Assembly (NCBI RefSeq): GCF_026151205.1
Contig: NC_087072.1
Location: 14,484,169 to 14,548,168 of the forward strand
Direction of reading: 5' to 3'
Length of the DNA: 64,000 nt
DNA from: Bolinopsis microptera
Taxonomy: Eukaryota > Ctenophora > Tentaculata > Lobata > Bolinopsidae
This document shows positions 1-7,420 of the stretch, piece after piece. A program made the position numbers and the translations under genes. Position 1 is the stretch's first letter; every line of letters begins with the position of its first letter. The notes below the pieces were generated by a model. The model worked only from the letters and a program-made list of their open reading frames with translations, ran no database searches and was not told where the DNA came from.

Positions 1-263
1 GTTATAGATGTGCCCCTTATCTTTACTCATTTATTTCCTTGTCATTTCTTATCTCTAGTGTAGTTCTTCCGTTTGTTTTAACTCGCGATGTCAGTCTTAA
101 TTTTAGACGAGTCCACCCATTGGGAACTCCCTGTCATCGACTAATTTCATGCTGACAGTTTGAAATTTGGAAGGTGATGAATATTACACATATTCTACTT
201 GCATATGAAATTTGTAATGTTTCTAGTAGAGTTGATCCATGACTGACCACGCCCTGTTTTCAG
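1..263 (+). other. 3' end of an intron of the tensin gene, with splice acceptor
   Basis: No sustained coding frame is visible. The segment ends in a good acceptor: a branch-point-like CTGAC at 243-247, a short pyrimidine-rich stretch, and TTTTCAG with the AG at 262-263. Directly after it, a reading frame opens on a conserved tensin motif in phase 0. The upstream exons, which would encode the N-terminal part of the phosphatase domain, lie outside the window. Confidence 0.8.
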
Positions 264-3170
264 GATCCTGACCACGTCATAGTGTGTCACTGTAAAGGTG
301 GCAAGGGACGCACAGGGGTCGCCATAGCTGCATACATTCAGTTCAGTAACAGAAACCTTACTCCTGAAGAGGCCCTGGGCAAGTTCGCAGACAAACGGTT
401 CTATGAAGAGTCACTAGGGGGCGTAACCCAGCCTTCACAGCGCCGTATGGTGCATTACTTCAGTTCTATTCTTAAGAATGAAATCCAACTTGAGAACAGA
501 CAGCTAATTTTAAACACTCTTATTCTGTTTGGCTGTCCTCAGATAGACGGTAAACATGGCGCCAAGATCTGTTTCTGTGTTTATGAGGGACTGAGATTAG
601 TTCACACTACTAAAGTGTACGGAGTAACTCCAGACAGAGAACACGTGTATATCAACTTTGACAATCTCAAACTTCAGTCTGATGTTATGATCAAAGCTTT
701 TCACATCGGTAAAACCGGACAAACTTGCATTCTGCGTGTTCAGTTCCACACAGCCTTTGTGAAGAAGGATTACAGTATGGTGTTCAGGAAGAAAGATATC
801 GATATCGCCTGCAGAGACGACAGATTCCCAGATGATGGGGTGCTCCAGGTTATCTTCAAGCCTCGTGCCAGTGTGGTGACAGATACTTTAGACAGTTCTG
901 CCCATCATTCTCTCATTACTGATCAGAAAGAGGCTCAAGAGTTGGAGCAGCTGACTCAGGACATTTCCCTCATGAGCTTTGACTACGCTGACTTTTCCTC
1001 CTTCTTCACTGACAACCCGTTGAGTGAATCTCTTCAGAATGAGTTAGTAGATGGCATTTTGCAGCTACATGATGATTACAAGCTGATATCACCTCTTCTC
1101 CCATTCTCCCCCTCTCCTCCTCCTTCTTCTGATCAAGACAGTGGAAAAGGTGAGAGTCCCCCTGCTGGAGCTCCACCCCCTCTACCACCTAAGGGCAAGA
1201 ATAAGGATATTTCTCCTAGAGGCAGAGATTGCTCCTTGAATAGGAGCAGGGACTGCTCTCTCAATAGAAGCAGAGAGAAGCCTCTTCCTAGAAGAGATAA
1301 TTCCCTCCCAAGCAGAGAAAATTCTGTCCCAAATAGGGACAATTCTCTCCCCAAAAGAGACAATTCTCTCCCTAAGAGCAAAGAAGCTCGCCCGAAGAGT
1401 AGAGAAATGATCCTGGATAACACAGCTCGTCCAGCATTACCTCCAAGAAGTGGAGCTCGACCACCTCCACCAGAAAATGCTAACATCCTCACTAGCTACC
1501 TTGTTGAGAGCAAGGAAGAAGTTGATTATCTTTCATTTGAAATAGCAACCCCTGTCAGAAACCTTGTGGAACACTTTGAGAGGGAAGATGAAACTAATAA
1601 CTTTGAAAAGGAAGATGAGAATAACAACTTCGTAAACTGGGTTAAATTTGACGAAGAAGATGAGGAAATAGACGATGCTCTGATAGATCTGAAAACTCCA
1701 CCCGGAACCATGTCGCCACCTGATGCTGTTTTCAAGGACAAGTCTCTAGAGCGCCCTTGTAAGAGCAAGCTAGCTGCTTCCGCTTCAGAACCTGCAGAGG
1801 GCTGCCAGAATCGTCGATCTGCTCATATGGACAGAGACAGAAACAAACACACAACCGTGGAAAGGAAAACTAAATCTTTGGAGTTAAACTCAGAGAATAC
1901 TGTTGATAACACCGAGAAGGAAAAAGGCAAGGGAGATCGCAAATCCACATACATACCATATTTGAGACGGAAGGAGTCCATAAAGAAGGACAAGTCTGGA
2001 AAGAAACAATATGTGCCGTATAAGAACCGAACAGATAGTTTTGGAACCAACTCCAGATCAAGTTCGGAAAGTTCTGGATCATTCCTCTCCCCGCCACCCT
2101 TACCTCCACGAGGAGACAAAGCAGCACCAGGGCCAGGGTTTGGACCTACCACCAACGCTACTCTTTCTCAAGAGATGTATTGTGATTCTGACGACAACTT
2201 GGCTGTGCCACCTCGCAGATTGGGATCACTCTCCAAAAGCATGGACCATCTCCCGAGCAGTAATAAGGTTTCCATGGAGTTCGACACCAGACAAACATCT
2301 GATCCAGACTCAGTAGAGTTCAGTTTACAGAACTGGGAGAGAGCACAAAAGAGGATGATAATTCAGCAAACGAAGACCATTTGGTTCAGGCCGGATATCT
2401 CTCGGCAGGAATCGCAAGCCACCCTCGTTTCACAATGTCCTGGTGCTTTCATCATTAGGACCAGTCAAACTAAACCCAATTCTTTCGGACTGACGATCAG
2501 GCTGGACGACGGGCAAACACACGAAAAATTCGATCTCCACCCCGGGTCTCACAAAGTCAGCAATTTCCTTATCTTGAGGAAAGATAACCGCAATCTCTTT
2601 ATCAACGGTTACAACGACGTGGACTTCCTTACTCTAGAGGACCTAGTAGAGCACTTCACAAATCACACAGGAGGACTGCCTCACCCTCTTTGTGTACCGA
2701 CACAGCCATACGCGGACCGCATTGAGAAAGTAGTCCCCATGTTGCTGCGTAACGTTAACTTCCCCGTGTTTATCCTCGAGAAGAGGTGTATTAGATACCT
2801 CCCTCTGGATAGTTTCGAGGAGGACAATGTTAAGACCCTGCTGAACGAGACCATCTCTCAGCTGGACGTGGAGGATGTGCGTCTTATCTCCATGTCCGTC
2901 ACAAAACACGGCATCACTCTCACTGACCCGGACTGTGTTCTATTCGACGTGTACAGCATCCCGTACAAACAAATCAAAAACTGTGAGATCGGGTCCCGCG
3001 AACAAATCGTATCTCTACCGAACACGTACAGTACGAAAACAGCCAGCACCTTCGGTTTGATTCACCGAGATAAGGATAGTGAGATCATTTACATAGCTTT
3101 AGCGGAGTACGAGGATAAGGGCATCTTCATCACTAAAACTATCAACAAGTTTAGATCGTATTTGGTGTGA
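264..3170 (+). CDS. Tensin, large 3' terminal exon (PTP loop, C2, linker, SH2, PTB)
   Basis: Tensins are cytoplasmic adaptors that link integrin tails to actin and phosphotyrosine signalling at focal adhesions. The exon opens after the acceptor at 262-263 with DPDHVIVCHCKGGKGRTG, a tensin/PTEN-type phosphatase loop with Cys at 291-293 and Arg at 309-311. The tensin motif QPSQRR follows, then a PTEN-type C2 domain (about 507-866), a linker of roughly 500 residues rich in Pro, Ser and charge, an SH2 domain (about 2376-2693; FIIR-type phosphotyrosine-binding Arg at 2457-2459) and a C-terminal PTB domain (about 2757-3167). The stop is TGA. The exon encodes 968 codons with no break. GTG at 282 is an internal Val, not a start. 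The linker has three PxxPx(R/K) SH3-ligand-like motifs (PPLPPK, PALPPR, PPLPPR). The family is certain from domain order; the paralogue and the N-terminus cannot be judged here. Confidence 0.95.
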   Translation, partial: DPDHVIVCHCKGGKGRTGVAIAAYIQFSNRNLTPEEALGKFADKRFYEESLGGVTQPSQRRMVHYFSSILKNEIQLENRQLILNTLILFGCPQIDGKHGAKICFCVYEGLRLVHTTKVYGVTPDREHVYINFDNLKLQSDVMIKAFHIGKTGQTCILRVQFHTAFVKKDYSMVFRKKDIDIACRDDRFPDDGVLQVIFKPRASVVTDTLDSSAHHSLITDQKEAQELEQLTQDISLMSFDYADFSSFFTDNPLSESLQNELVDGILQLHDDYKLISPLLPFSPSPPPSSDQDSGKGESPPAGAPPPLPPKGKNKDISPRGRDCSLNRSRDCSLNRSREKPLPRRDNSLPSRENSVPNRDNSLPKRDNSLPKSKEARPKSREMILDNTARPALPPRSGARPPPPENANILTSYLVESKEEVDYLSFEIATPVRNLVEHFEREDETNNFEKEDENNNFVNWVKFDEEDEEIDDALIDLKTPPGTMSPPDAVFKDKSLERPCKSKLAASASEPAEGCQNRRSAHMDRDRNKHTTVERKTKSLELNSENTVDNTEKEKGKGDRKSTYIPYLRRKESIKKDKSGKKQYVPYKNRTDSFGTNSRSSSESSGSFLSPPPLPPRGDKAAPGPGFGPTTNATLSQEMYCDSDDNLAVPPRRLGSLSKSMDHLPSSNKVSMEFDTRQTSDPDSVEFSLQNWERAQKRMIIQQTKTIWFRPDISRQESQATLVSQCPGAFIIRTSQTKPNSFGLTIRLDDGQTHEKFDLHPGSHKVSNFLILRKDNRNLFINGYNDVDFLTLEDLVEHFTNHTGGLPHPLCVPTQPYADRIEKVVPMLLRNVNFPVFILEKRCIRYLPLDSFEEDNVKTLLNETISQLDVEDVRLISMSVTKHGITLTDPDCVLFDVYSIPYKQIKNCEIGSREQIVSLPNTYSTKTASTFGLIHRDKDSEIIYIALAEYEDKGIFITKTINKFRSYLV
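288..317 (+). other. PTEN-like phosphatase P-loop of the tensin
   Basis: The codons spell HCKGGKGRTG, an intact HCX5R protein-phosphatase signature with the nucleophile Cys and the phosphate-binding Arg both present. It differs from the human PTEN loop at one position, Gly in place of Ala126, and keeps both loop lysines. Some vertebrate tensins have lost the Cys. Catalysis also needs N-terminal parts of the domain that lie upstream of the window, so activity is only inferred. Confidence 0.85.
1224..1376 (+). repeat. Coding minirepeats in the tensin linker (RDCSLNRS x2, RDNSLPx x4)
   Basis: Two tandem octapeptides RDCSLNRS (1224-1271) are followed, after a short spacer, by four tandem heptapeptides (1293-1376): RDNSLPS, RENSVPN, RDNSLPK, RDNSLPK. 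The DNA has a matching 24-nt and then 21-nt period. Every heptad keeps R-x-x-S-x-P, the relaxed mode-I 14-3-3 and basophilic-kinase pattern. The region is predicted disordered from its composition. Confidence 0.85.
1575..1628 (+). repeat. Nine-residue tandem duplication in the acidic part of the tensin linker
   Basis: FEREDETNN (1575-1601) is followed directly by FEKEDENNN (1602-1628). A strongly acidic stretch follows (DEEDEEIDD). The pair looks like a small in-frame duplication in a disordered segment. Confidence 0.8.
1950..2039 (+). repeat. Paired YxPYxxRxxS motifs in the tensin linker
   Basis: YIPYLRRKES (1950-1979) and YVPYKNRTDS (2010-2039) share Y-x-P-Y-x-x-R-x-x-S with 20-residue spacing, in a Lys/Arg-rich context. 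They may be duplicated docking or phosphorylation sites. I do not recognise the motif by name. Confidence 0.6.
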
Positions 3171-4551
3171 ATACGCGTTTTTAATGGTTGTTACAACCGA
3201 TTTGAAAAATTCCTAGTATTACGGATTATGATGTTCCTTCTCTTTTTATTTGTATAGATACATTTGGGGTGTAATATAAACTGATTCACATGATCTGATT
3301 TTAGATTATTTTTCATGTGTTTTAAATTCTGTTAAATTCTTGATTCTTATGAGATTAAGATGATGATGTGTTTTAACGTTATTCATTATGCATTGGGGCA
3401 TATGACTTAACACTGCCGTAGCGCCACCCTTGTCGATTACATTTATGTTTTATATTAGAATTGAATTAAATATTTTGATAGAAATTATTATGTGATTGAC
3501 TCAGTAGCTGAAGCAGATTCCATTGAACACTGCTCATGTTTCTATTATTACCTTTTGGATGTATAAAACACTACCGCATTTTATCCAGTTATATAATTTA
3601 TTAAATCGTTTTTAAATCTGAATTCGGTGAGGGACTTCTACCTCTCTCAGCAGCCACATTCTTTGAAATACATGAAATTACTAATTAGTGGTCACAAATT
3701 CAAACTAAATGCCTGAACTTGAAGTATCTATGTATCGCTAATATTTTAACGACAAGTACTGTGTGTACTTAACGACCAAATCCAATTACTGATGCTATAT
3801 CTCCGTTTGTGCAGTCTGTACTTGCCTGTAACCTTGTTAAACCACATCCGTTTTAAATTTACCCGCCCGAGTATTCTTCAACACTGAGGTGAAATAACCA
3901 GGAGTTTTTAAATTGTCTTTATTCTAAATTTACACTATCATGATAAGTAAGTAAATTGAATGAGCAAATTTATAAAATTCTAAGCTTTCAGATTATAAAA
4001 TACTCGCACTCACTGAAGTAGGCACCTCACTGTTAACTGAAGTTGGTAATATATTTTTTTCAACAGTCGATAAGATTTGATAGAGCACTGCACCTTGACA
4101 ATCTATTGTGGCGCAATATGAGCTTCCTGCCACAGGATTTAAATTATTCCTGATTTCTCACCAATTCATTAACATAAATAATGAGACTCCGCGTACATTG
4201 AAATTAACGTAAGTACAATTTTATCACTTCTGTACTGCATCATCAAAATAGTCTACTCGTCTAGAAATTGTGTGAACAATAGGCATCATCATATGACTTC
4301 ATTATGCCATTTTAATGAACATTTATACCCACCATCTTCTAGCTGTTCTTATCTATTGTGGTCATATTTTCATTTTAAAAAGACGTCCGGCGCATTGTTC
4401 TTTGTTTATAGAAAGTACCCTTAATTTCGCGCACACGCATTATTTATTATTTATTAGTGCATTGCATGTGTCCTCTCCCAGATATCCTCGGGGTCTATAA
4501 TACTGTGCTATACTAGTAGTCGAAGTTAAATCCCTAACTTAATTTTTACAG
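3171..4551. other. Tensin 3' UTR followed by non-coding DNA
   Basis: The stretch is AT-rich with no convincing coding frame. The first AATAAA-like signals after the tensin stop are variants: an AATATA near 3273 and ATTAAA at 3465-3470. Either could define the 3' end, and neither is decisive. A 61-codon ATG frame at 4315-4500 has no supporting signals. At its right end there is a branch-like CTAAC (4534-4538) and an acceptor TTTTTACAG ending at 4551. Confidence 0.5.
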
Positions 4552-4870
4552 TTTCTTCGAGGTCAGTTTGGGCCGCGAGCTTTTTGCGAAAACTAGACCA
4601 GACCACTTAAAAGAGATAAGTTTAGCGCATTGTAAAAATGTAATTGCTGAATTGAAACAGTCCAGAATTAACAATAATATTCATAAACGTACATGTGAGC
4701 CGCAGTCTTCTTTGCAGTGCCATGACACTGATTTGAAAAGTTTCACCCAGTTGTCGATCGCGAACACTATCTTGCCCCATGAAGATAAATTCGTCGAGAT
4801 GAAATTTATTGATTCAGTTATCAACATGTCTACGAGGAAGGGAAGTCTAACAACTGCTAATTTTGTATGA
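4552..4870 (+). CDS. Candidate exon of an unrecognised gene
   Basis: A frame of 105 codons (4553-4867, TGA 4868-4870) opens shortly before an acceptor made of CTAAC at 4534-4538 and TTTTTACAG ending at 4551. The same 13-nt branch-to-AG spacing occurs at the 6129 acceptor. There is no upstream ATG in frame; the first possible start is TTG. So it would be a 3' terminal exon (intron phase 2), or an internal exon using the weak donor GTATGA at 4865. The predicted peptide is polar, with no domain I recognise. No partner exon is visible between the tensin stop and this point. A chance open frame is a real alternative. Confidence 0.3.
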
Positions 4871-5930
4871 TAAGCAAGTTAACGAAACAGGTACATACCT
4901 TTCAATGTTTTGAATGCGGTTGATAAACCTGCATACCCGTGCTGCATTTTTTAGCAATGTTCGGAGTTGAATTTATGTTTATCTACATTTGATGATGCTT
5001 CCTAGAACATCCGGTCAAGGTTTATTAGCTCTGGAGTTTATTATCCATATTGGGTATATTAACACATGCCGAAAATAGGAATTTTGTGTCTTTGCAAAAA
5101 TCACGTTTTACTTATTAATATGACTCCACTATGCGGGTGTGGCTCAAGGTTAGATAACTAGAAACTATTATTACAGCTGTCAACAAACAAGTGAGATTTG
5201 TAAAATACCGCTACATACCTGCGCTATAAATTTGACTCTAATAGTTGCAGTAGTAAAAGTAAATTACCGTAGATGACATTTACTTAACATAAGTAACTCA
5301 ACATTGGTCACTGATTCTCAAACCTAAGAAGTTTTTAATACATTTAAGCTGACATGACAGTTATAATTTACAGGGAGAGTCAAGCTGTAATTAGCACACC
5401 CCTAGCTGAGTTATTAAAGTCATCATTAACATTCCAGTAACATTTTTGCTTGCTGGTGGTAACTCGGTTCAGTCCTTAAAACTTTTAAGTAACTAACTGA
5501 TGTGTTTAAAGACTTGACCAACATTTTATCAATTCCACAGTGAGAGACTTCAAAACTTTTAATGATGGATTGAAATTAATTAATTTGACCTTACAAAACC
5601 ATCTCATTCGGGATTATCTCTATATATTCTCACTATTCTCTTATATTATTTGCTTTCTTCTCTATATTACTCTACTCTGGAACCAGTAGACAGTAGAGCG
5701 CATTTTGCTCTGTAGTTTCCGTCCTGATGTTGTGTCCGAGGGTACTATTTTAAGTTGAGTTTACCGCATTACCACCAAGAGTTTCTGGACTGGCCTTGGT
5801 ACAGATAATGATATCACCGGTCAACTTTAGCAAAAATTTAAGAGCGTAGCAAATTGAAAATAAAAGAGCAACACTTATTGGCAATAATAATAACAATTAA
5901 ATAGGTTAATGTAGAATAGTATTAATGACC
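4871..5930. other. AT-rich intergenic DNA
   Basis: No frame, RNA gene or repeat that I can support. A CAG followed by GTACAT near 4888-4896 looks like a donor but has no matching open frame. The right end probably holds the 5' UTR and promoter of the gene starting at 5931, but I see no clear core promoter element. Confidence 0.4.
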
Positions 5931-6273
5931 ATGGATTTTGAGTCGCTGAAGTTTTCCGTCGAGACACAGGAATGTGATTGTTTGCTTCACTGCAATACAG
6001 TGGTGAGCTGATTATCCAAAGACAGGTATTGTTTTCAACTCAATATGGTTTACAGTTCCTTTACTTAAACATTTTTATAGGTAACTATTTACGGACGCTT
6101 CTTATCCCATCCTAACTCGATCTCCACAGATCACATCAATAATTGCTCAAATTTCAAGGAACTCGCAAGACAACAAGGAGGTTCTGAGCAGAAGGAGGAT
6201 TAGACATGGAGTTCCAAAACTTCCTAATACAACTAAGGAACAATGTGAAGTACTTCTGATGACACTAGACAAG
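5931..6273 (+). CDS. First two coding exons of an unidentified gene, truncated by the satellite
   Basis: Exon 1 (5931-6002, 24 codons) begins with ATG in a strong Kozak context (ACCATGG) and ends at donor GTG/GTGAGC. The intron (6003-6129, 127 nt) has a CTAAC branch site at 6112-6116 and ends in TCTCCACAG. Exon 2 (6130-6273, 48 codons) is open in phase 0 and ends at AAG/GTACAA. Joined, they give 72 residues: a Cys-rich start (CDCLLHC), then a basic stretch (SRRRIRHG) and LPNTTKEQCEVLL. The last part is faintly like the start of DUF4806-type domains, and CDCLLHC is faintly like DEG/ENaC cysteine motifs; neither is strong enough to name the gene. An in-frame ATG at 5925 is the alternative start. 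No later exon is seen before the satellite begins at 6479. Confidence 0.45.
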
Positions 6274-6478
6274 GTACAACATACCAGAGTTAAATAACTG
6301 TATGTATGTACTATAGCCTTTAATAAACGCGCACTTAAATTACTTCTAATATTTAAAATTCTTGATACACCAGACACCAACAATGAAACACAACCAAATT
6401 TTTTTGAAAGATAGATTTATATGAAGCAAAGATACAACGGCTCCGTCCGTTACGGCTCACTAAACGGCGACACGAAGA
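6274..6478 (+). other. Start of the next intron and left edge of the satellite array
   Basis: This unique sequence has no coding frame that continues exon 2; the frame meets TAA at 6295-6297 if unspliced. The last 50 bases are GC-richer and hold two copies of ACGGCTC and the short palindrome CCGTTACGG (about 6439-6456). Identity with the satellite begins at CGCCGATAC, position 6479. Confidence 0.55.
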
Positions 6479-6649
6479 CGCCGATACAAAGACAGAGATG
6501 GACCAGATTTAAGGAACAGATTGAGGTGGTTGTCGTAGTTTTTATAGTTTGTTGTTTTCATTAGAGCCCTCCATGGTGGAAGGCTTACCAAAAGAGTGAT
6601 CCAGGACTCGAAAGAGAACCTGTTACACATTGGAACTTAATCTTACCTC

Positions 6650-6655
6650 AATAAA
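6650..6655 (+). promoter_or_regulatory. AATAAA hexamer, once per satellite unit
   Basis: Each clean unit has one AATAAA followed by a T/G-rich stretch (ATTTGTAGTGTTGTAATT), which resembles a polyadenylation signal and downstream element. Only the first copy is given here; it recurs every 434 bp. Whether the satellite is transcribed is unknown. Confidence 0.35.
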
Positions 6656-6795
6656 TGTAATAGATTTGTAGTGTTGTAATTAGTTTAAAACTGAGGCGGG
6701 AGTTAGATTGAGGGAGCTTATAGTATGGAGCAAGATCTTTCCTTGCGTTTGACAAAATAGCTAATGAGGTCTGATAAGGTAATTTGAAACGGGGC

Positions 6796-6811
6796 GCTGC
6801 AAGCAGCTTGC
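6796..6811. repeat. Overlapping short inverted repeats in the satellite unit
   Basis: GCTGC-AA-GCAGC (6796-6807) overlaps GCAAG-CAG-CTTGC (6799-6811), so the segment can form two alternative small hairpins. A third hairpin-capable segment in the same unit is CTGCC-GAGT-GGCAG at 6892-6905. They recur in each clean unit. Confidence 0.6.
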
Positions 6812-7420
6812 TGGCTGACACGACCCAAAAACATAATGTTTTCGGTTTTGGTACGATAGAAAGGTTGAGAATGAAGCTGGTTTGATGATAGCTGCCGAGT
6901 GGCAGTTAAAATCGCCGATACAAAGACAGAGATGGACCAGATTTAAGGAACAGATTGAGGTGGTTGTCGTAGTTTTTATAGTTTGTTGTTTTCATTAGAG
7001 CCCTCCATGGTGGAAGGCTTACCAAAAGAGTGATCCAGGACTCGAAAGAGAACCTGTTACACATTGGAACTTAATCTTACCTCAATAAATGTAATAGATT
7101 TGTAGTGTTGTAATTAGTTTAAAACTGAGGCGGGAGTTAGATTGAGGGAGCTTATAGTATGGAGCAAGATCTTTCCTTGCGTTTGACAAAATAGCTAATG
7201 AGGTCTGATAAGGTAATTTGAAACGGGGCGCTGCAAGCAGCTTGCTGGCTGACACGACCCAAAAACATAATGTTTTCGGTTTTGGTACGATAGAAAGGTT
7301 GAGAATGAAGCTGGTTTGATGATAGCTGCCGAGTGGCAGTTAAAATCGCCGATACAAAGACAGAGATGGACCAGATTTAAGGAACAGATTGAGGTGGTTG
7401 TCGTAGTTTTTATAGTTTGT

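Larger units (their letters stand above)
6479..7420 (+). repeat. Clean satellite block 1 (left edge, about 2.2 units)
   Basis: Two exact-length units (6479-6912 and 6913-7346) and part of a third. They match the units at the far right of the window base for base as far as I compared. So the clean consensus extends right to the boundary with unique DNA, with no gradient of decay in the first units. Confidence 0.9.

Noticed and set aside
1006-3060. Several frames antisense to, or out of frame with, the tensin exon
   Set aside because: They are shadows of a clearly coding frame with complete domain content.
4315-4500. 61-codon ATG frame
   Set aside because: Chance length in AT-rich DNA, no Kozak-like context of note and no recognised similarity.
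5640-5745. Possible tRNA-like segment with an AGAGC...GCTCT stem-loop at 5695-5711
   Set aside because: No acceptor stem or T-arm GGTTC-type box could be matched around the stem-loop.
6147-6383. 78-codon minus-strand frame
   Set aside because: It overlaps the better supported plus-strand exon 6130-6273 and has no recognised domain or splice support.
6838-6860. CENP-B-box-like sequence starting at TTCGG
   Set aside because: TTCG is present, but the required A and CGGG positions do not match on either strand.
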